A program made the translations under genes and the position numbers. From contig QEUW01000374.1 in the NCBI GenBank assembly GCA_003577005.1, positions 1-7,217 of the forward strand: a stretch of 7,217 nt of DNA, in the 5' to 3' direction. This stretch comes from Chloroflexota bacterium. Lineage in GTDB: Bacteria; Chloroflexota; Anaerolineae; Caldilineales; Caldilineaceae. Every line of letters starts with the position of its first letter. Within the stretch, counting starts at the first letter, position 1. Shown piece by piece: positions 1-7,207 of this stretch. The notes under the pieces were generated by a model. The model was not told the DNA's origin and did not search any database. It worked only from the letters and a program-made list of their open reading frames with translations.

Positions 1-348
1 GATGCGCAGGGCAAGGAGCAGCCGGCGGCGAGGCGGGCAGAGCCAGATACGAGCGGCGCCCCCGCCCGTAACACCCGTATCAGCCGGCGGCGCAAGCGCA
101 CGCGCAGCCGCTCGCTGGAGGCTGCCACCCGACCGGCGCCACCTACTGCTGACAGTATCACCAATTTGAGCGATTACACGCCGCCACAAGAGGTTTTCAT
201 TTACACCCATGTCACTCGCCCCGGCAGCCGTGACAGCTACGAGTTTCGCGCCGAACACTTTTCCAAGATCGGGCGCCGGCTGGAGGATTATGAGATCGAC
301 CTGTCCACTCTCTATCCTGGCGAACCTGAAGAAGAGGCTGCTACGTAG
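1..348 (+). CDS. C-terminal part of an unrecognised protein with Arg-rich linker (5' end outside window)
   Basis: The frame is open from the first base to a TAG at 346-348, giving 115 codons. I do not recognise the family and assign no function. Residues 1-50 look disordered: rich in Ala, Pro and Arg, with a strongly basic patch at about 26-38 (SRRRKRTRSRS). Residues 57-107 look folded, with alternating aromatic and hydrophobic positions (EVFIYTHVTRPGSRDSYEF, then FSKIGRRLEDYEIDLSTLYP). The end is acidic (EPEEEAAT). A TTG at 166 could be read as a start, but no Shine-Dalgarno precedes it and the same frame stays open to the window edge, so I read this as the tail of a longer protein. It lies 42 bp upstream of asnS on the same strand with no terminator-like hairpin between, so the two may be co-transcribed. 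Confidence 0.6.
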   Translation, partial: DAQGKEQPAARRAEPDTSGAPARNTRISRRRKRTRSRSLEAATRPAPPTADSITNLSDYTPPQEVFIYTHVTRPGSRDSYEFRAEHFSKIGRRLEDYEIDLSTLYPGEPEEEAAT

Positions 349-379
349 AACCAGAGGCTCTCTTGCTCTACCCACGAAC

Positions 380-383
380 GGAG
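380..383 (+). promoter_or_regulatory. Ribosome binding site of asnS (GGAG)
   Basis: GGAG lies 7 nt before the GTG at 391. It supports GTG as the start codon. No ATG in this frame lies close enough to compete. Confidence 0.7.
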
Positions 384-390
384 TTACATT

Positions 391-1734
391 GTGAATCCAG
401 TCGTCTCCATTGCCAACCTCAAAGACCACGTCAACCGCGAAGTCACACTCCAGGGTTGGCTTTACCATAAGACCGGCAAAGGAAAGCTGCAATTTCTCCA
501 GCTTCGTGACGGAAGCGGGCTTTGCCAGGCTGTACTCTTCCGCGGCAATGTGGGCGACGAACTCTTCGAGGCAGCCAAGGATCTGACGCAAGAGAGCAGC
601 CTGGTAGTGAGCGGCCCGGTCAAGGCCGACCCGCGGGCGCCGGGCATCCCCGGTGGCTATGAAGTGGATGTGCGTGACCTGAAAATTGTTCAGATCGCCG
701 AGCCCTACCCGATTACGCCCAAAGAGCACGGCGTCGAATTTCTCATGCAAAACCGCCACCTCTGGCTGCGCTCGTCACGACAGTGGGCGATCCAGCGGGT
801 GCGGGCGATGGTGATCCGGGCCATCCGCGACTGGCTGGACGGCCACGGCTTTCTCAACGTGGACACGCCCATCCTCACCCCGGCAGCGGCTGAGGGAACC
901 ACGACGCTCTTTGAGATCGACTATCACGGCGAGCCCGCCTATCTGGCGCAGACGGGGCAGCTTTACAACGAGGCCAACATCTTTGCCTTTGGCAAGGTCT
1001 ACTGTTTTGGCCCCACCTTCCGCGCCGAAAAGAGCAAGACCCGCCGCCACCTGCAAGAGTTCTGGATGGTAGAGCCGGAGGTCGCCTTTTGCGATCTGGA
1101 CCAGTTGATGGAAATCGAGGAGCAGTTTGTCAGCTCCATTGTCCAGCGCTGTCTACAGGAGTGCCAGGCTGAACTCAAGGTGCTAGAGCGTGACCTGACG
1201 CATCTAGAACGGGTGACGCCGCCATTCCCGCGTATCCACTACGACGAGGCGGTCAAGATGATCAACGAGGCAGCCGCACGCGGCGAACTGGTGCCCGGCT
1301 ATCCAGACCCGGTGCCGTCCATCGAATGGGGCGATGATTTTGGCAGCCCGCACGAAACGTACGTAGCTGCCCAGTTCGAGAAGCCGGTCTTTGTCCACCA
1401 TTACCCGACCCAGGTAAAAGCCTTTTACATGGAGCCGGAGATAGGTCGCCCGGAAGTCTGCCGCAGCGTCGATCTGCTGGCGCCCGAAGGCTATGGCGAG
1501 ATCATCGGCGGCAGCGAGCGCATGAGCGACCCCACCAAGCTCATCGCTGCCATCGAACAGCACGAGCTACCACGGGAAGTCTACGACTGGTACATCGATC
1601 TGCGCCGTTATGGTTCGGTGGTCCACAGCGGCTTTGGTCTGGGCGTCGAGCGCGCAGTCGTGTGGATCTGTGGGCTGGAGCACATCCGCGAGAGTATCGC
1701 CTTCCCGCGCACGTTGAACAATCTGCGACCGTAG
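391..1734 (+). CDS. asnS: Asparaginyl-tRNA synthetase (AsnRS)
   Basis: This cytoplasmic class IIb enzyme joins asparagine to tRNA-Asn using ATP. The 447 residues match the family's usual length. An N-terminal OB-fold anticodon-binding domain spans about residues 17-102. The class II catalytic core follows: motif 1 near 151-164 ([14 protein letters not shown]), the QTGQLYNEA segment at 187-195, motif 2 at 206-230 ([15 protein letters not shown] and on to EFWMVEPE) and motif 3 at 412-428 ([17 protein letters not shown]). AsnRS rather than AspRS is indicated by [15 protein letters not shown] (336-350), the EIIGGSERM...[17 protein letters not shown] block (370-415) and the ending [10 protein letters not shown]. 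The start is GTG at 391 with GGAG 7 nt upstream. Carrying AsnRS means the cell can charge Asn directly rather than relying only on the GatCAB route. The gene converges with the winged-helix gene; a perfect hairpin starts 19 bp after its stop. Confidence 0.96.
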   Translation: MNPVVSIANLKDHVNREVTLQGWLYHKTGKGKLQFLQLRDGSGLCQAVLFRGNVGDELFEAAKDLTQESSLVVSGPVKADPRAPGIPGGYEVDVRDLKIVQIAEPYPITPKEHGVEFLMQNRHLWLRSSRQWAIQRVRAMVIRAIRDWLDGHGFLNVDTPILTPAAAEGTTTLFEIDYHGEPAYLAQTGQLYNEANIFAFGKVYCFGPTFRAEKSKTRRHLQEFWMVEPEVAFCDLDQLMEIEEQFVSSIVQRCLQECQAELKVLERDLTHLERVTPPFPRIHYDEAVKMINEAAARGELVPGYPDPVPSIEWGDDFGSPHETYVAAQFEKPVFVHHYPTQVKAFYMEPEIGRPEVCRSVDLLAPEGYGEIIGGSERMSDPTKLIAAIEQHELPREVYDWYIDLRRYGSVVHSGFGLGVERAVVWICGLEHIRESIAFPRTLNNLRP

Positions 1735-1753
1735 CACAAGGTAAGGTTTTCGG

Positions 1754-1783
1754 CGGAGTGCGCACGCCTACGTGCGCACTCCG
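1754..1783. terminator. Perfect 13-bp hairpin between convergent genes, likely bidirectional terminator
   Basis: The arms 1754-1766 (CGGAGTGCGCACG) and 1771-1783 (CGTGCGCACTCCG) are exact reverse complements around a 4-nt CCTA loop. The hairpin starts 19 bp after the asnS stop and ends 38 bp before the stop of the opposing gene, where a shared terminator is expected. Neither strand has a T-run after the stem, so it is not a canonical Rho-independent terminator. It could act as a U-less terminator, as a 3'-end stabiliser, or be a copy of a dispersed palindromic repeat. Confidence 0.55.
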
Positions 1784-1821
1784 TGTGCCACTGTAGCGCA
1801 GTTTTCTTGCCGTATCAGGGC

Positions 1822-2940
1822 TTACGCCCCCACCACCTCCACCTCGACACCCAGAAATTCGCCTAACCGGGTGGCCTCGCTTGCAATTGCGGAGGTGAGA
1901 GTCGATGTCGCTGCTGTAAACAGCTCGACCTGTACGACCACCTTGTTGCCCTGTTTCTCCTGCTCCCACACGCCTTCGATGCGTCCGTTCACCAACACCA
2001 CGGGCGCGATCCAGCCTTGCGGCCGGTAGACGCGGCCCTTGTAGGCGTCGTCCAGCAGGTGTTCGCTGTGGCGGGCAACGGCAATCGTATAGGGGTCGAA
2101 GAAGGGCAAGAGCCGGACGAAAGGCGCAATCTTCACAGCTTCAATTTCGGCCAGGGTGCTGTTGAGTGCCCAAGCCCGCCAACCCTCGACCGAGACTTCG
2201 CTGATCTCATCGCTGAGGGCTTTGAAGACAGGGCGCACCTGGCTGGGCGCTGCCCCCCACCAGCGAGCAAATTCATCCAGCGTGGCCGGGCCGTAGGTGC
2301 GCAAAAAGCGACGTGCAACTTCCCTGATCGCCTCGTGCGGTTCGCCGGCAGCCCAATCGCCCAGCCAGCAGTCGGGGCGTACGAAGGTCACGTTTTGACC
2401 CTGGTTTGGCCCAAAACAGAGGTCGCCGGCAAAAGCCGACGGTTTGAGCAACGCACCCCAACCGGAGAGCAACAGGTCGCGTAATTTTGGATTGCCGGTC
2501 TGCTCGGCGATCGTCGTCGCAAGCGCCTCGCGTGTCTGTGGCTCGTCGGAAAGCACCTGTGGAACCGTCGTCCGGATGGCGCCAGCCTCGTCCGGCGTGA
2601 CCCCGTGGTAGGTATACCAGCTTGGCGGGCGTTTGGGGAGGGTCGCCTGCCGGGCGGCGGTGTGCAGCGGAAAGTCAGCAACCGGTAGCAGGTGGAGCGT
2701 ACCGCGCATGGCCCAGGTCTTGACCAGTGTACGGCCGCGCCAGAGCGCATCTTCGAGCGTGGAGTGGGGCAGATTCTCTACCCGTGCCCAAAGCGACAAC
2801 TCCGCTGCCGACATCAATTGTGCGTGGAGACCGCCCAAGTCGCGTACAACGGCCAGCCACTTGTTTGAGGGCGCCCGTTCGAGCAAATGCTGTTGTACAA
2901 GCCGCCATGCAGTAACCTGTGCCCACGTGAGTTCGGTCAC
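1822..2940 (-). CDS. Winged-helix DNA-binding protein of the HTH_42 / AlkZ-YcaQ family (putative DNA glycosylase)
   Basis: This 372-residue protein belongs to the winged-helix HTH_42 family. Characterised members, AlkZ and YcaQ, are DNA glycosylases that excise bulky alkylated bases and unhook interstrand crosslinks. Visible hallmarks are the N-terminal helical segment with GLHAQLMSAAELSLWARV (37-54), LVKTWAMRGTLHLLPVADF (72-90), RLLPFFDPYTIAVA (276-289) and the C-terminal VYRPQGWIAPVVLVNGRIEGVWE (304-325). The catalytic motif is Q-x-Q in AlkZ and Q-x-D in YcaQ; here it is H39-A40-Q41, so the first Gln is His and activity is unproven. I chose GTG at 2940: it overlaps the upstream stop as GTGA and has GGAG at 2946-2949, 5 nt away. 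An ATG at 2973 would add 11 residues inside the upstream gene. The family assignment is firm; glycosylase function is inferred. Confidence 0.85.
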   Translation of the reverse strand: MTELTWAQVTAWRLVQQHLLERAPSNKWLAVVRDLGGLHAQLMSAAELSLWARVENLPHSTLEDALWRGRTLVKTWAMRGTLHLLPVADFPLHTAARQATLPKRPPSWYTYHGVTPDEAGAIRTTVPQVLSDEPQTREALATTIAEQTGNPKLRDLLLSGWGALLKPSAFAGDLCFGPNQGQNVTFVRPDCWLGDWAAGEPHEAIREVARRFLRTYGPATLDEFARWWGAAPSQVRPVFKALSDEISEVSVEGWRAWALNSTLAEIEAVKIAPFVRLLPFFDPYTIAVARHSEHLLDDAYKGRVYRPQGWIAPVVLVNGRIEGVWEQEKQGNKVVVQVELFTAATSTLTSAIASEATRLGEFLGVEVEVVGA

Positions 2941-3941
2941 AGCGACTCCACTGCCAGCACGATCTTGCCACACTGCTCGCCGGCGAGCATCCGCTGCATG
3001 GCGGCTTCGGCCTCGGCCAGCGGGTAGACGCGATCCACCGCGGGCGTGATGTGCCGGCTCTCGACAAAGCGCGCCATAGCGGCGAAATCATCCGCCGTGC
3101 CCATGGTCGAACCGAGGATGTTCAATTGTTTCCAAAAGACGCGGCGCAGGTCAAGCCGGTCTGCTATGCCCAACGTTGCGCCGTAGGTGACAATACGCCC
3201 GCCCGGTGCAGCCAGGTCGACCAGCGCATCAAAGCCCTGGCCGCCGGCGCTGTCCACGATCAGGTCGAATCCGCCCACCTGTTCTTTGAGCCCTTTGGCC
3301 CATCCCTCTTGGAGATAGTTGGCGCCGCCGGCGGCGCCCAGTTCAGTGGCCCGCGCCAGCTTCTCATCCGAACTGGAGGTGGCGTAGACCGTTGCGCCGC
3401 ACGCAACGGCAAATTGCAGAGCGACAAGCGCAACACCGCCTCCCACGCCGTTGATGAGCACCTGGTCATTATCACGCAAATTAGCGCGGGTAATGAGCGC
3501 CCGGTAGGCGGTCACTCCCGCCAGTGGCAGTGCAGCGGCTTGCTCCCAAGTGAGGTGCTGCGGCTTTAGGTGGAGATTGGCGGCGGGCACCTTGACAAAC
3601 TCGGCAAAGGTGCCATTGTCAGGCATCCCCAGGATGCGAAAGTCTCGGCTCTGGGCGCGCGGGTTGTCGCCCCAGTCCATGCCAGGGTTGATGATGACCT
3701 CCTGCCCAACCCATTTGGAGTCCACCGCCTCGCCCACGGCGGTCACAACGCCCGCCCCATCCGAGCCGAGGATGATAGGAAACTTGAGGCCGCTATAGCG
3801 TCCCTTTTGAATCCACACATCGCGGTGGTTGAGCGCGGCCGCCGCTACTTTGACAACTGCCTCGCCCGCCGCGGGTTGTGGATCAGGCGCATCCTGGTAG
3901 ACCAAAGGCTGGTCGATGCCGGTGAGAACGGCTGCTTTCAT
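2937..3941 (-). CDS. Zinc-independent MDR-family NAD(P)H-dependent oxidoreductase (quinone oxidoreductase-like)
   Basis: This 334-residue cytosolic enzyme belongs to the medium-chain dehydrogenase/reductase superfamily and is annotated in relatives as zinc-binding dehydrogenase or NADPH:quinone reductase. The N-terminal GroES-like domain has LNHRDVWIQKGRYSG (37-51) and LGSDGAGVVTAVGEAV (58-73). The Rossmann domain has the dinucleotide loop NGVGGGVALVALQFA (164-178), then VDSAGGQGF (229-237) and APGGRIVTYGAT (245-256). Catalytic zinc ligands are missing: the usual GHE is GSDG at 59-62, and the only cysteines are C181 and C324, so the structural zinc lobe is also absent. That lobe is replaced by the short segment 85-108 (NPGMDWGDNPRAQSRDFRILGMPD). 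The substrate cannot be told from sequence. The start is ATG 3941, because the strong Shine-Dalgarno AAGGGGGTGA abuts the GTG at 3947 and rules it out. Its stop overlaps the start of the next gene. Confidence 0.88.
   Translation of the reverse strand: MKAAVLTGIDQPLVYQDAPDPQPAAGEAVVKVAAAALNHRDVWIQKGRYSGLKFPIILGSDGAGVVTAVGEAVDSKWVGQEVIINPGMDWGDNPRAQSRDFRILGMPDNGTFAEFVKVPAANLHLKPQHLTWEQAAALPLAGVTAYRALITRANLRDNDQVLINGVGGGVALVALQFAVACGATVYATSSSDEKLARATELGAAGGANYLQEGWAKGLKEQVGGFDLIVDSAGGQGFDALVDLAAPGGRIVTYGATLGIADRLDLRRVFWKQLNILGSTMGTADDFAAMARFVESRHITPAVDRVYPLAEAEAAMQRMLAGEQCGKIVLAVESL
2946..2949 (-). promoter_or_regulatory. Ribosome binding site deciding the GTG start of the winged-helix gene
   Basis: GGAG on the minus strand sits 5 nt before GTG 2940-2938, inside the last codons of the oxidoreductase gene. 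With the GTGA overlap it favours the short start and implies translational coupling. The ATG at 2973 is the alternative. Confidence 0.6.
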
Positions 3942-3943
3942 GG

Positions 3944-3953
3944 TCACCCCCTT
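3944..3953 (-). promoter_or_regulatory. Strong ribosome binding site of the MDR oxidoreductase gene
   Basis: The minus strand reads AAGGGGGTGA, one base off the full anti-16S match AAGGAGGTGA. The G-run ends 5 nt before ATG 3941. The in-frame GTG at 3947-3945 uses the last G of this run and so cannot be the start. Confidence 0.75.
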
Positions 3954-3964
3954 GTCTCAACTGG

Positions 3965-4025
3965 CAACAGGTTCTAACCGTAGCGGCGATTTCAGAACCA
4001 TCGCTAGAAATCCAGGAACCTGCTG
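3965..4025 (-). repeat. Nested inverted repeats in the gyrA-oxidoreductase spacer (possible RNA structure)
   Basis: Read on the minus strand, CAGCAGGTTC (4025-4016) pairs with GAACCTGTTG (3974-3965): ten pairs, one of them G-U. Inside it GATTTC (4012-4007) pairs exactly with GAAATC (3993-3988) around a 13-nt loop. A competing pair also exists: GGTTCT (3999-3994) with AGAACC (3975-3970). The structure fills most of the 86-bp spacer and ends 12 nt before the downstream Shine-Dalgarno. No T-run follows, so it is not an obvious terminator. It may be an attenuator, a processing site or chance. Confidence 0.4.
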
Positions 4026-4027
4026 CG

Positions 4028-7000
4028 TCATTTCGTGCCGGTGGCCTTCTTACGAGCCTGACCGGAAGGCACACTGACCACTGCCTGTACCTTCTTTGCT
4101 CGGGGATTGGTGGGCGGTGGCGCTGAAATCTCCTCTACTGCCAGCAGTTCGGGCTGAATGGTCTGTGCTGCCCTGGCTGTTTTCTTTGATGTTTTTGCCT
4201 CGAGCGCGGCAGCTTGCCGGCGAGTGCGCTTGGCTGCTGCCGGCTGTGGAGCGGGCACCTCTGACGCCACGGACTTACGAGTTGCGGTCGCAGCTTTGCG
4301 GGTGCTTGCATCCGCGCCTGCCCGTCTACTGGGTGACTGCGCACGTGGTTGCTTGGCGCGCGCTTGTTTTGACTCCGCTATCTCTCGCCCGTTCTGCTTG
4401 CTACCCCGAGGTGTGGAAGGCGTCTTTGTGGCTTTTGTGACCTTGCTCTGGTTCGCTGCCCTGGCCGGTTTTGTTGGGACGGCGACCCCGGTTTTGGGTT
4501 TTGTGAGGCGTTGGCGCGGTGGTGGAGCACCACCGTTTGCACCAGGGCCCGATGGCCGCGCTTCGGCAAGGGTGACAGCATCCTCGCCGGGTATCGAAGC
4601 TCCCGGTTCGCTGGGCCCGGCAGGTGCGGATAGAGCAGGTTGGCTCTCTGCCGTCAGCCGTTGGATCGACACAACCACATCATTTGCCGTCGTCTCCACC
4701 ACCGGCCTACCCTGGACGCTACGCCCCATAAGCGGCAGATCGGCCAACGAAATCAGCTTCGGTACCCCCTTGCGTGTCACAGCCACCAGCGTCTCATGGG
4801 GTTCACCCGCAGTCAGGAGCAGGGCGGCGCTGATGGGGCCGGTACGATCGGACACTTTGTGGGTGACGATGCCGCCGCCGTTGCGCCCCTGGCTAGGGTA
4901 GTCGGCCAGCGCTGAGCGTTTGCCAAAGCCGTTGGCTGTGACGGTGGTCAACTCAGCGCCCGGCGTCACCGCCGCGGCATAGACGATCCGATCACCCTTC
5001 TTGAGCTTCATCCCCCCCACACCAGCTGCGGACAGACCCATGCTGCGCACTTCCTCCTCGTTGAAGCGGATGGCCTGGCCCTGCGCCGAAACGAGAATGA
5101 CTTCCTGGTTGCCGGTCGTGGCAAAGGCCGCCACGAGACGGTCTTTGGCGGCCACCGCAATGACCGTGGGCGCGCCGCCACCGGTGTTGAGCAGATCGGC
5201 TTGTGCGATGCGTTTGACAACACCCTGTTCGGTGGCAAGAAAGAGATAACCACCCTGGGCCGGGTCAGGAACTGGCTCCGGCAAAACGAGCGCGGCGGCC
5301 AGGGTATCGCCCCGGTTGAAACGACTCAACTCCGACACATGTTTACCCGCCCCTTCCGACGGGATTTCATGGACCGGCACGCGCGTGCAACGGCCATCGG
5401 CGCTAAAGAGATAGATCGGCTCGCGTGTGTTGGCGGTCACCACGGCCACATCAGCGCCGCGACCGGCCTGGCGCAGCGCTGTGTTGGTCACCTTGCCGAC
5501 CTCCTGGCGACGCAATTCGCCCTTGCCGTTGACCGTGACCCACACCGTCTGGTCGGGCAGCAGGTCGGTTGTGGTCAACGTGCCTTTGGTGCTGTCCACG
5601 ATCTGTGTGCGGCGGGCATCGCTGTGCTTCTCTTTGATTGCCAGTAGTTCTTCCTTGATGAGCGCCAGGATCTTCTCTGGGTGCGCCAGCAGGTCTTCGA
5701 GATAGGCGATGCGATCCTTAAGCTCTTTGTATTCGTCCTTGAGTTTTGAACGTTCGAGCGCAGCCAGGCGGCGCAGTTGCATGTCGAGGATCGCCTGCGC
5801 CTGTACCTCGCTAAAGCCAAAGTTCTTGACCAGGTTGGCGCGCGCGGTATCCACCCGCTGGCTGCTGCGGATGGTGCGGATCACCTCGTCGATGATGTCC
5901 AGCGCCTTGAGCAGCCCTTCGACAATGTGCGCCCGTTCGCGCGCCCGGCGCAGGTCAAACTCGGAGCGACGGCGGACGATCTCTTCGCGGTGTTGAACGA
6001 AGAGGTGCAACATGCGCTTCAAACTCAACGTGCGCGGCTGGCCATCCACCAGCGCCAGCAGTTGCATACCAAAGGTCTGCTGGAGCGGCGTATACTTGAA
6101 GAGGTCGGCAAGCACCCGTTTGGGTTCAGCTGTGCGCGAGAGTTCGATGAGTACACGCATCCCCGTGCGGTCGCTCTCGTCGCGCAGGTCGGTGATGCCT
6201 TCCAGCTTGCCGTCGCGCACCAGGTCGGCGATCCGTTCGATGAGCGTCGACTTGTTGGTCTGGTAGGGCAGCTCGGTGATGACGATGCGGCTGCGGCCAC
6301 GGCTCATCTCCTCGAAGTGGGCCTTGGCCTGCATCACCAGGCGCGACTTGCCCACCGAATAGCCCTGGGTGATGGCGTCGATCTCCTCCTCGCTCTTGCC
6401 ATCCACCCGGTAGCGGTAGACGATGCCGCCGGTGGGGAAGTCCGGCCCCTTGATGAATTGGAGCAACTGCTCCACCGTGACCTCATCGACCTCCTTATAG
6501 TGGTCGATGAGGTAGGCCAGGGCGTCCACCACCTCGCCCAGGTTGTGGGGTGGGATGTTGGTCGCCATCCCGACGGCGATACCATTAGCGCCGTTGATGA
6601 GCAAGTTGGGCAGCGCGGCCGGCAACACCGATGGTTCTTCAAGCGAGTTGTCGAAGTTCGGGTTCCACGAAACCGTATCCTTCTCCAGGTCCTCGATCAC
6701 CAAGTTGCTGATCTCGGCCAGGCGCGCCTCGGTGTAGCGCATGGCTGCCGGGCTGTCGCCGTCAATGGAGCCAAAGTTGCCCTGGCCATCTACCAGCGGA
6801 TAGCGCAGGCTAAAATTCTGTGCCATGCGCGCCATGGCATCGTAGACAGCTACGTCACCGTGCGGGTGATACTTACCCAGCACTTCACCGACGATACGGG
6901 CGCTCTTTTTGTGCGGCTTGTCAAAGGTCAGCCCCAGGTCGGCATACATGGCGTAGAGGATACGCCGGTGGACAGGCTTCAGCCCGTCGCGCACGTCGGG

Positions 7001-7162
7001 GAGCGCACGCGCCACAATGACGCTCATGGCGTAGTCGAGATAGGCAACCTGCATCTCGCCGACAATATCGGCCGGGCGCACATCGCCGATATTGGCCGGG
7101 GCCGCACCGTTGCTCCCATTGGTGTGTACAGCGGCTGGCGTAACAGTGTTTCGAGTAGTCAT
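4028..7162 (-). CDS. gyrA: DNA gyrase subunit A, with long basic C-terminal tail
   Basis: GyrA is the DNA breakage-reunion subunit of type IIA topoisomerase; with GyrB it adds negative supercoils. From ATG 7162 the product has 1044 residues (E. coli about 875). A 20-25-residue disordered N-terminus leads to [20 protein letters not shown] (31-50). The quinolone-pocket region [13 protein letters not shown] is at 97-109, and the catalytic tyrosine is Y143 in [10 protein letters not shown] with R142 before it. The tower and coiled coil run to about 520. A beta-pinwheel with six recognisable blades spans about 523-836, then a Lys/Arg/Ala/Pro tail (837-1044). The blade-1 GyrA box is degenerate (LRQAGRG, 563-569), which leaves a topoisomerase IV ParC-like role possible, although six blades favour GyrA. 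A TAA lies directly before TTG 7168, so only TTG 7168 or ATG 7162 can be the start. GAGAG (7173-7177) lies 10 nt from ATG and 4 nt from TTG; I prefer ATG. No gyrB is adjacent. Confidence 0.92.
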   Translation of the reverse strand: MTTRNTVTPAAVHTNGSNGAAPANIGDVRPADIVGEMQVAYLDYAMSVIVARALPDVRDGLKPVHRRILYAMYADLGLTFDKPHKKSARIVGEVLGKYHPHGDVAVYDAMARMAQNFSLRYPLVDGQGNFGSIDGDSPAAMRYTEARLAEISNLVIEDLEKDTVSWNPNFDNSLEEPSVLPAALPNLLINGANGIAVGMATNIPPHNLGEVVDALAYLIDHYKEVDEVTVEQLLQFIKGPDFPTGGIVYRYRVDGKSEEEIDAITQGYSVGKSRLVMQAKAHFEEMSRGRSRIVITELPYQTNKSTLIERIADLVRDGKLEGITDLRDESDRTGMRVLIELSRTAEPKRVLADLFKYTPLQQTFGMQLLALVDGQPRTLSLKRMLHLFVQHREEIVRRRSEFDLRRARERAHIVEGLLKALDIIDEVIRTIRSSQRVDTARANLVKNFGFSEVQAQAILDMQLRRLAALERSKLKDEYKELKDRIAYLEDLLAHPEKILALIKEELLAIKEKHSDARRTQIVDSTKGTLTTTDLLPDQTVWVTVNGKGELRRQEVGKVTNTALRQAGRGADVAVVTANTREPIYLFSADGRCTRVPVHEIPSEGAGKHVSELSRFNRGDTLAAALVLPEPVPDPAQGGYLFLATEQGVVKRIAQADLLNTGGGAPTVIAVAAKDRLVAAFATTGNQEVILVSAQGQAIRFNEEEVRSMGLSAAGVGGMKLKKGDRIVYAAAVTPGAELTTVTANGFGKRSALADYPSQGRNGGGIVTHKVSDRTGPISAALLLTAGEPHETLVAVTRKGVPKLISLADLPLMGRSVQGRPVVETTANDVVVSIQRLTAESQPALSAPAGPSEPGASIPGEDAVTLAEARPSGPGANGGAPPPRQRLTKPKTGVAVPTKPARAANQSKVTKATKTPSTPRGSKQNGREIAESKQARAKQPRAQSPSRRAGADASTRKAATATRKSVASEVPAPQPAAAKRTRRQAAALEAKTSKKTARAAQTIQPELLAVEEISAPPPTNPRAKKVQAVVSVPSGQARKKATGTK
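4031..4654 (-). other. Region coding the low-complexity basic tail of GyrA
   Basis: It encodes residues 837-1044 of GyrA after the last pinwheel blade ends at SIQRL. The first 40 or so residues are Pro/Ser/Gly-rich. From 879 to the end I count 37 Lys/Arg against 8 Asp/Glu in 166 residues, interspersed with Ala, Thr, Pro and Ser, like histone H1-type or AlgP-type tails. The reading frame is intact, with no stop or frameshift, and finishes in KKATGTK. The model E. coli tail is short and acidic, so this one is opposite in charge. Disorder and nonspecific DNA binding are inferred. Confidence 0.75.
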
Positions 7163-7185
7163 AGTCAATTAGCTCTCAAATAAGC

Positions 7186-7197
7186 GAACATAAGTTC
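7186..7197. promoter_or_regulatory. LexA-like operator (GAAC-N4-GTTC) upstream of gyrA
   Basis: GAAC ATAA GTTC is a perfect 4+4 palindrome. With its flanks (CGAACATAAGTTCT on the plus strand) it matches 12 of 14 positions of the gram-positive SOS box CGAACRNRYGTTYC. A LexA of this specificity is also known from Dehalococcoides, a Chloroflexota member. It lies 23 bp before ATG 7162 and just downstream of a possible -10 element, a position suited to repression. No lexA gene is in the window, so regulation is inferred. Confidence 0.45.
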
Positions 7198-7207
7198 TAA
7201 TGGTACT

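Noticed and set aside
166..348. A separate 60-residue gene starting at TTG 166
   Set aside because: No Shine-Dalgarno precedes it and the frame is open from base 1, so it is better read as the end of a longer gene.
349..390. Possible terminator or promoter between the first gene and asnS
   Set aside because: Only a 4-bp AGAG/CTCT inverted repeat is visible, with no -10/-35 pair, and the gap is 42 bp. Read-through is more likely.
2017..2484. A 155-codon plus-strand frame, and similar frames at 2633-3049 and 3051-3569
   Set aside because: All are antisense to the winged-helix and oxidoreductase genes, whose conserved motifs fix the coding strand.
4158..4901. A 247-codon open frame on the plus strand opposite the gyrA tail
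   Set aside because: Antisense to low-complexity Lys/Arg/Ala/Pro codons, which give hydrophobic and Cys/Val/Ala-rich sequence on the other strand. It has no family features and ignores the intact gyrA frame.
7058..7104. Near-repeats of the kind GCCGATATTGGCC in the gyrA N-terminal region
   Set aside because: They fall in codons for [14 protein letters not shown], where similar dipeptides give similar DNA. The match is imperfect and needs no other explanation.
5777..7183. A 468-codon open frame on the plus strand
   Set aside because: It lies antisense to the conserved core of gyrA, starts inside it without a ribosome site, and its translation is rich in His/Val/Leu/Asp without any domain. 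It is a shadow of a GC-rich gene.
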